Part shown: positions 60,433 through 64,000 of the stretch, piece after piece
How the letters are laid out: the number at the start of each line of letters is the position of its first letter
Numbering within the stretch: the first letter of the stretch is position 1
The notes under the pieces: model-generated
What the model was told of the DNA's origin: nothing
The model's input: the letters and a program-made list of their open reading frames with translations, nothing else
The model's database searches: none
Made by a program: the position numbers and the translations under genes
Source of the DNA: Comamonas sp. SCN 65-56
Lineage (GTDB): Bacteria; Pseudomonadota; Gammaproteobacteria; Burkholderiales; Burkholderiaceae_C
Reading direction: 5' to 3'
Assembly: GCF_001724135.1 (NCBI RefSeq)
Contig: NZ_MEDS01000008.1
Span: forward strand, 62,001 to 126,000
Length of the DNA stretch: 64,000 nucleotides

Positions 60433-61533
60433 ATGAAATTTCGCTTGCATACCCTGGTCGCCACGCTCGGCTTGGCCGGCGCCTCGCTGCTGTTGCCCGC
60501 GCACGCACAGATCAAGATCGCGATGGTGATTCCCGCCACCGGGCCGCTCACCCAGTACGGTGACATGATCAAGGAAGGTGTGCTGACGGCCGTCGAAATG
60601 GTCAACGCCGCAGGCGGCATCAAGGGCCAGAAGGTCGAAACCGTGGTCGTCGACGATGCCTGCGAGCCCAAGCAAGGCCCGGTGGCCGCCAACCGCGTGG
60701 TCAACGACAAGATCCACTATGTCGTCGGTCCGGTCTGCTCTGGCGCCGCCATCGCCGCCGCGCCCATCTACAACAACGAAGGCGTGGTCGTCGTCACCCC
60801 CTCGGCCACCTCGCCGACGCTGACCGACGGCAAGAATTTCCACTACATCTTCCGCACCATCGGACGCGATGACCAGCAAGGTCCGTCGGCGGCCAAGTTC
60901 ATCATCGAGAAGATCAAGCCCAAGAAGGTCGCGGTGCTGCACGACAAGCAGTCCTATGGTCAGGGCATCGCCTCCAACGTGCGCGACGACCTGAAGAAGG
61001 CAGGCGTGGACGTGGCGCTGTTTGAAGGCATCAACGCCGGCGACAGCGACTACTCCGCCGTCATCACCAAGCTCAAGAGCGCGGGCGTCGATTTCGTCTA
61101 CTACGGCGGCTACCACCCGCTGCTGCGCCAGGCGGGCGAGCAGGGCCTGAAGGTCAAGTTCATGGGCCCTGAAGGCGTGGGCAACCCCGAGATCAACGCC
61201 ATCGCCGGCCCGGCCGTCGAAGGCATGCTGCTGACGCTGCCTGCCGACTTTGCCTCCAACCCCAAGAACGCCGCCGTCGTCAAGGCCTTCAAGGACAAGA
61301 AGCGCGATCCGTCGGGCGCCTTCCAGCTCACCTCCTACGCTGCCGCCGAAGTGATCATGGAGAGCATCAAGGCCGTGGGCGACAACGCCAAGGCAGTCGC
61401 CGACCACATGCACAAGACCACCTTCCAGACCCCGCTGGGCGCCACCAGCTGGGATGCCAAGGGCGACCTGAAGGCCTTCGAGTTCCAGGTCTTCGAGTGG
61501 CACAAGGACGGTTCCAAGACCCTCGTCAAGTAA
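60433..61533 (+). CDS. livK: Branched-chain amino acid ABC transporter substrate-binding protein
   Basis: A 366-residue periplasmic binding protein with signal peptide MKFRLHTLVATLGLAGASLL, cleaved probably after AHA. The mature part begins QIKIAMVIPATGPLTQYGDM, the LivJ/LivK family start. Conserved segments are VGPVCSGAAIAAAPIYNNEG and LHDKQSYGQGIASNVRDDLK. It would deliver leucine, isoleucine, valine or related compounds to LivHMGF. A strong hairpin between it and livH fits higher expression of the binding protein. Confidence 0.94.
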   Translation: MKFRLHTLVATLGLAGASLLLPAHAQIKIAMVIPATGPLTQYGDMIKEGVLTAVEMVNAAGGIKGQKVETVVVDDACEPKQGPVAANRVVNDKIHYVVGPVCSGAAIAAAPIYNNEGVVVVTPSATSPTLTDGKNFHYIFRTIGRDDQQGPSAAKFIIEKIKPKKVAVLHDKQSYGQGIASNVRDDLKKAGVDVALFEGINAGDSDYSAVITKLKSAGVDFVYYGGYHPLLRQAGEQGLKVKFMGPEGVGNPEINAIAGPAVEGMLLTLPADFASNPKNAAVVKAFKDKKRDPSGAFQLTSYAAAEVIMESIKAVGDNAKAVADHMHKTTFQTPLGATSWDAKGDLKAFEFQVFEWHKDGSKTLVK

Positions 61534-61551
61534 GCCTCTGACCAGGCTGGA

Positions 61552-61581
61552 CGCCGCCTCCGCACCGCGTCGGGGGCGGCG
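61552..61581 (+). terminator. Hairpin between livK and livH
   Basis: CGCCGCCTCC (61552-61561) pairs with GGGGGCGGCG (61572-61581), including one T-G pair. No T-run follows, so it more likely stabilises the upstream mRNA or attenuates. Confidence 0.5.
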
Positions 61582-61613
61582 TTGTCGTATCCGCTTCTGA
61601 CCGAGGATTTCGC

Positions 61614-62542
<929 letters not shown>

Positions 62543-62543
<1 letters not shown>

Positions 62544-63793
62544 TGGCAGCGACGACTCCCTTCGATCTGCGCGCCGCATTGCGCGGCGCGATCTCCGCCA
62601 CGGTGCTGGCAGCCATCGTGCTGCTGCCATCGTTCACGCTGCATCTGGAGCGAGCGGGTGCCCGCACCACCATCAGCCCGCACTGGTCGACCTTGGCCTG
62701 GGGCTGCCTGGCGGTGTTTCTGGTGCAGCTGCTCAAGCCGCTGCTGGCACCACGCCTGCCTGCGGTCAAGCTGCCCAGCCTGCCCAGTTTCGCGCCGGGT
62801 CAGCACCGGCTGCTGATGCTGGCGGTGCTCGTCGCCGCCGTCGTCTGGCCCTTCTTTGGCGGACGCAACTCCGTGGACATTGCCACGCTCACGTTGATCT
62901 ACGTGATGCTGGGCCTGGGCCTGAACATCGTCGTCGGCTTTGCCGGGCTGCTCGATCTGGGTTTCGTCGGCTTTTACGCTGTCGGCGCCTACACCTTCGC
63001 CATGCTCTACCACTGGGCCGGCTGGAGCTTCTGGGAGGCGCTTCCGCTCACGGGGGCCATGTCCGCGCTGTTCGGCTTTGTGCTCGGTTTTCCGGTGCTG
63101 CGCCTGCGTGGTGACTACCTTGCGATCGTCACGCTCGGATTTGGCGAAATCATTCGCCTGCTGCTGGTGAATCTGGTCGGCTTCACCGGCGGGCCCGATG
63201 GCATCGCCGGCCTGCCCAAGCCCACCATGTTCGGCCTGCCGATGACGCGCAACCCCGCCACCGAGGGCGGCACGACCTTCCATGCCTTCTTCAACATCGA
63301 ATTCAGCACCATGCACATGGTGGTGTTCCTCTATCTGATGGCGCTGCTGCTGGCCTGCATTACGCTGTACATCAGCAACCGCTTGATCCGCATGCCCATA
63401 GGCCGGTCGTGGGAGGCGCTGCGCGAGGACGAGATCGCCTGCCGCTCGCTCGGCCTGAACCCGATGAAGATCAAGCTCTCGGCCTTCACGCTGGGCGCGA
63501 TGTTCGCAGGTTTTGGCGGTGCGTTCTTCGCCGCGCGCCAGGGCATCGTGAACCCCGAGTCCTTCACCTTCATCGAATCGGCGCTGATCCTCGCCATCGT
63601 CGTGCTCGGCGGCATGGGCTCGCAGCTCGGCGTGATCGTCGCCGCCATCGTGCTCACCGTGCTGCCCGAGCTGGCGCGCGAGTTCTCGCAGTACCGCATG
63701 CTGATCTTCGGCTTGGTGATGATCGTGATGATGGTCTGGCGCCCGCAAGGATTGCTGCCGATGAAGCGCCATCAGGCGGAGGTGCCGCAATGA
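62543..63793 (+). CDS. livM: Branched-chain amino acid ABC transporter permease LivM
   Basis: A 416-residue permease. An N-terminal extension of about 115 residues with two hydrophobic segments precedes the conserved core ([58 protein letters not shown]). The cytoplasmic loop is [20 protein letters not shown]. The extension is usual for proteobacterial LivM. It overlaps livH by 1 bp and livG by 4 bp, so the three are translationally coupled. The frame is open far upstream inside livH, but that part is a shadow. Confidence 0.95.
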
Positions 63794-64000
63794 GCGCGCC
63801 ATTGCTCGCCGTCAAAGACCTCAGCATGCGTTTTGGCGGCCTGCTGGCGGTCGATGGCATTGCCTTTGACGTCGCGCCGCAGGAAGTGTTTGCCATCATC
63901 GGCCCCAACGGCGCGGGCAAGACCACGGTGTTCAACTGCATCAGCGGCTTCTACAAACCGACGACGGGCGCCATCGCGCTCGCGGGCAAAAGCATTGCCG
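63790..64000 (+). CDS. livG: Branched-chain amino acid ABC transporter ATPase LivG, 5' part
   Basis: Only the first 70 codons are inside the window. They encode [20 protein letters not shown], then [20 protein letters not shown] with Walker [10 protein letters not shown] and [20 protein letters not shown], a LivG-type ATPase. The start overlaps the livM stop (ATGA). livF would be expected downstream, outside the window. Confidence 0.94.
   Translation, partial: MSAPLLAVKDLSMRFGGLLAVDGIAFDVAPQEVFAIIGPNGAGKTTVFNCISGFYKPTTGAIALAGKSIA

Overview
The window is GC-rich (mid-60s percent by eye) and densely coded. It looks like a chromosomal segment of a betaproteobacterium, order Burkholderiales, most likely family Comamonadaceae. 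The grounds are the conserved runs leuC-entericidin-leuD-leuB-asd-fimV-truA-trpF-trpB-trpA-accD and tsaE-amiC, the TAXI-type TRAP transporter with DUF1850, the DUF4148 proteins, and a dispersed hairpin repeat with cores like AGCGCTTGTCCAGCAAGCGC. The genus cannot be fixed from sequence alone. No tRNA, rRNA, insertion sequence, prophage or CRISPR array was seen.

Layout. 1-6.0 kb: end of a chemoreceptor, Hsp33, a gamma-carbonic-anhydrase-like protein, a ferritin-like DUF455 protein and two tandem EAL-HDOD signalling proteins. 6.0-16.4 kb: xerD, a TAXI-TRAP transport operon, an AEC transporter, queG, tsaE, amiC and a PAS chemoreceptor. 16.6-24.8 kb: an Lrp-type regulator and a purine cluster (xdhA, xdhB, LysR regulator, NCS2 purine permease, guanine deaminase) that would import purines and convert guanine to xanthine and then urate. 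24.9-27.5 kb: a DedA protein and mutL.

27.5-35.9 kb is an accessory island: hsdM and hsdS, then a regulatory gap, then hipB, hipA and hsdR, all on the minus strand. It is flanked by a 68-bp direct repeat (67/68 identical) of the last codons of mutL, so it was inserted at the mutL 3' end and left mutL intact. The hipBA toxin-antitoxin pair sits between the modification/specificity genes and the restriction gene. Upstream of hipB are four copies of an 18-bp palindrome spaced 50, 86 and 50 bp apart, probably HipB operators. The arrangement suggests that HipB could control hsdR as well as hipA. This is the most interesting system in the window.

36-44.3 kb: gdhA, a ParD/ParE-type pair whose toxin is broken by a stop at codon 3, a solitary ABC ATPase lacking the Walker A lysine, an ABC exporter, a Tat-exported GH64-like lipoprotein, a 2OG-Fe(II) oxygenase and two convergent DUF4148 proteins. 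44.5-57 kb: leucine, aspartate-family and tryptophan biosynthesis. An unannotated 33-residue Thr/Ile-rich leader peptide before asd suggests attenuation control. 56.8-64 kb: a YggT protein, a Lon-N domain protein, lysS, an MscS-like channel and the start of a branched-chain amino acid ABC transporter operon (livK, livH, livM, livG), cut by the window end.

Starts were chosen by ribosome-binding sites, overlaps and family length. Functions are by recognition of motifs and family character, not by database search.
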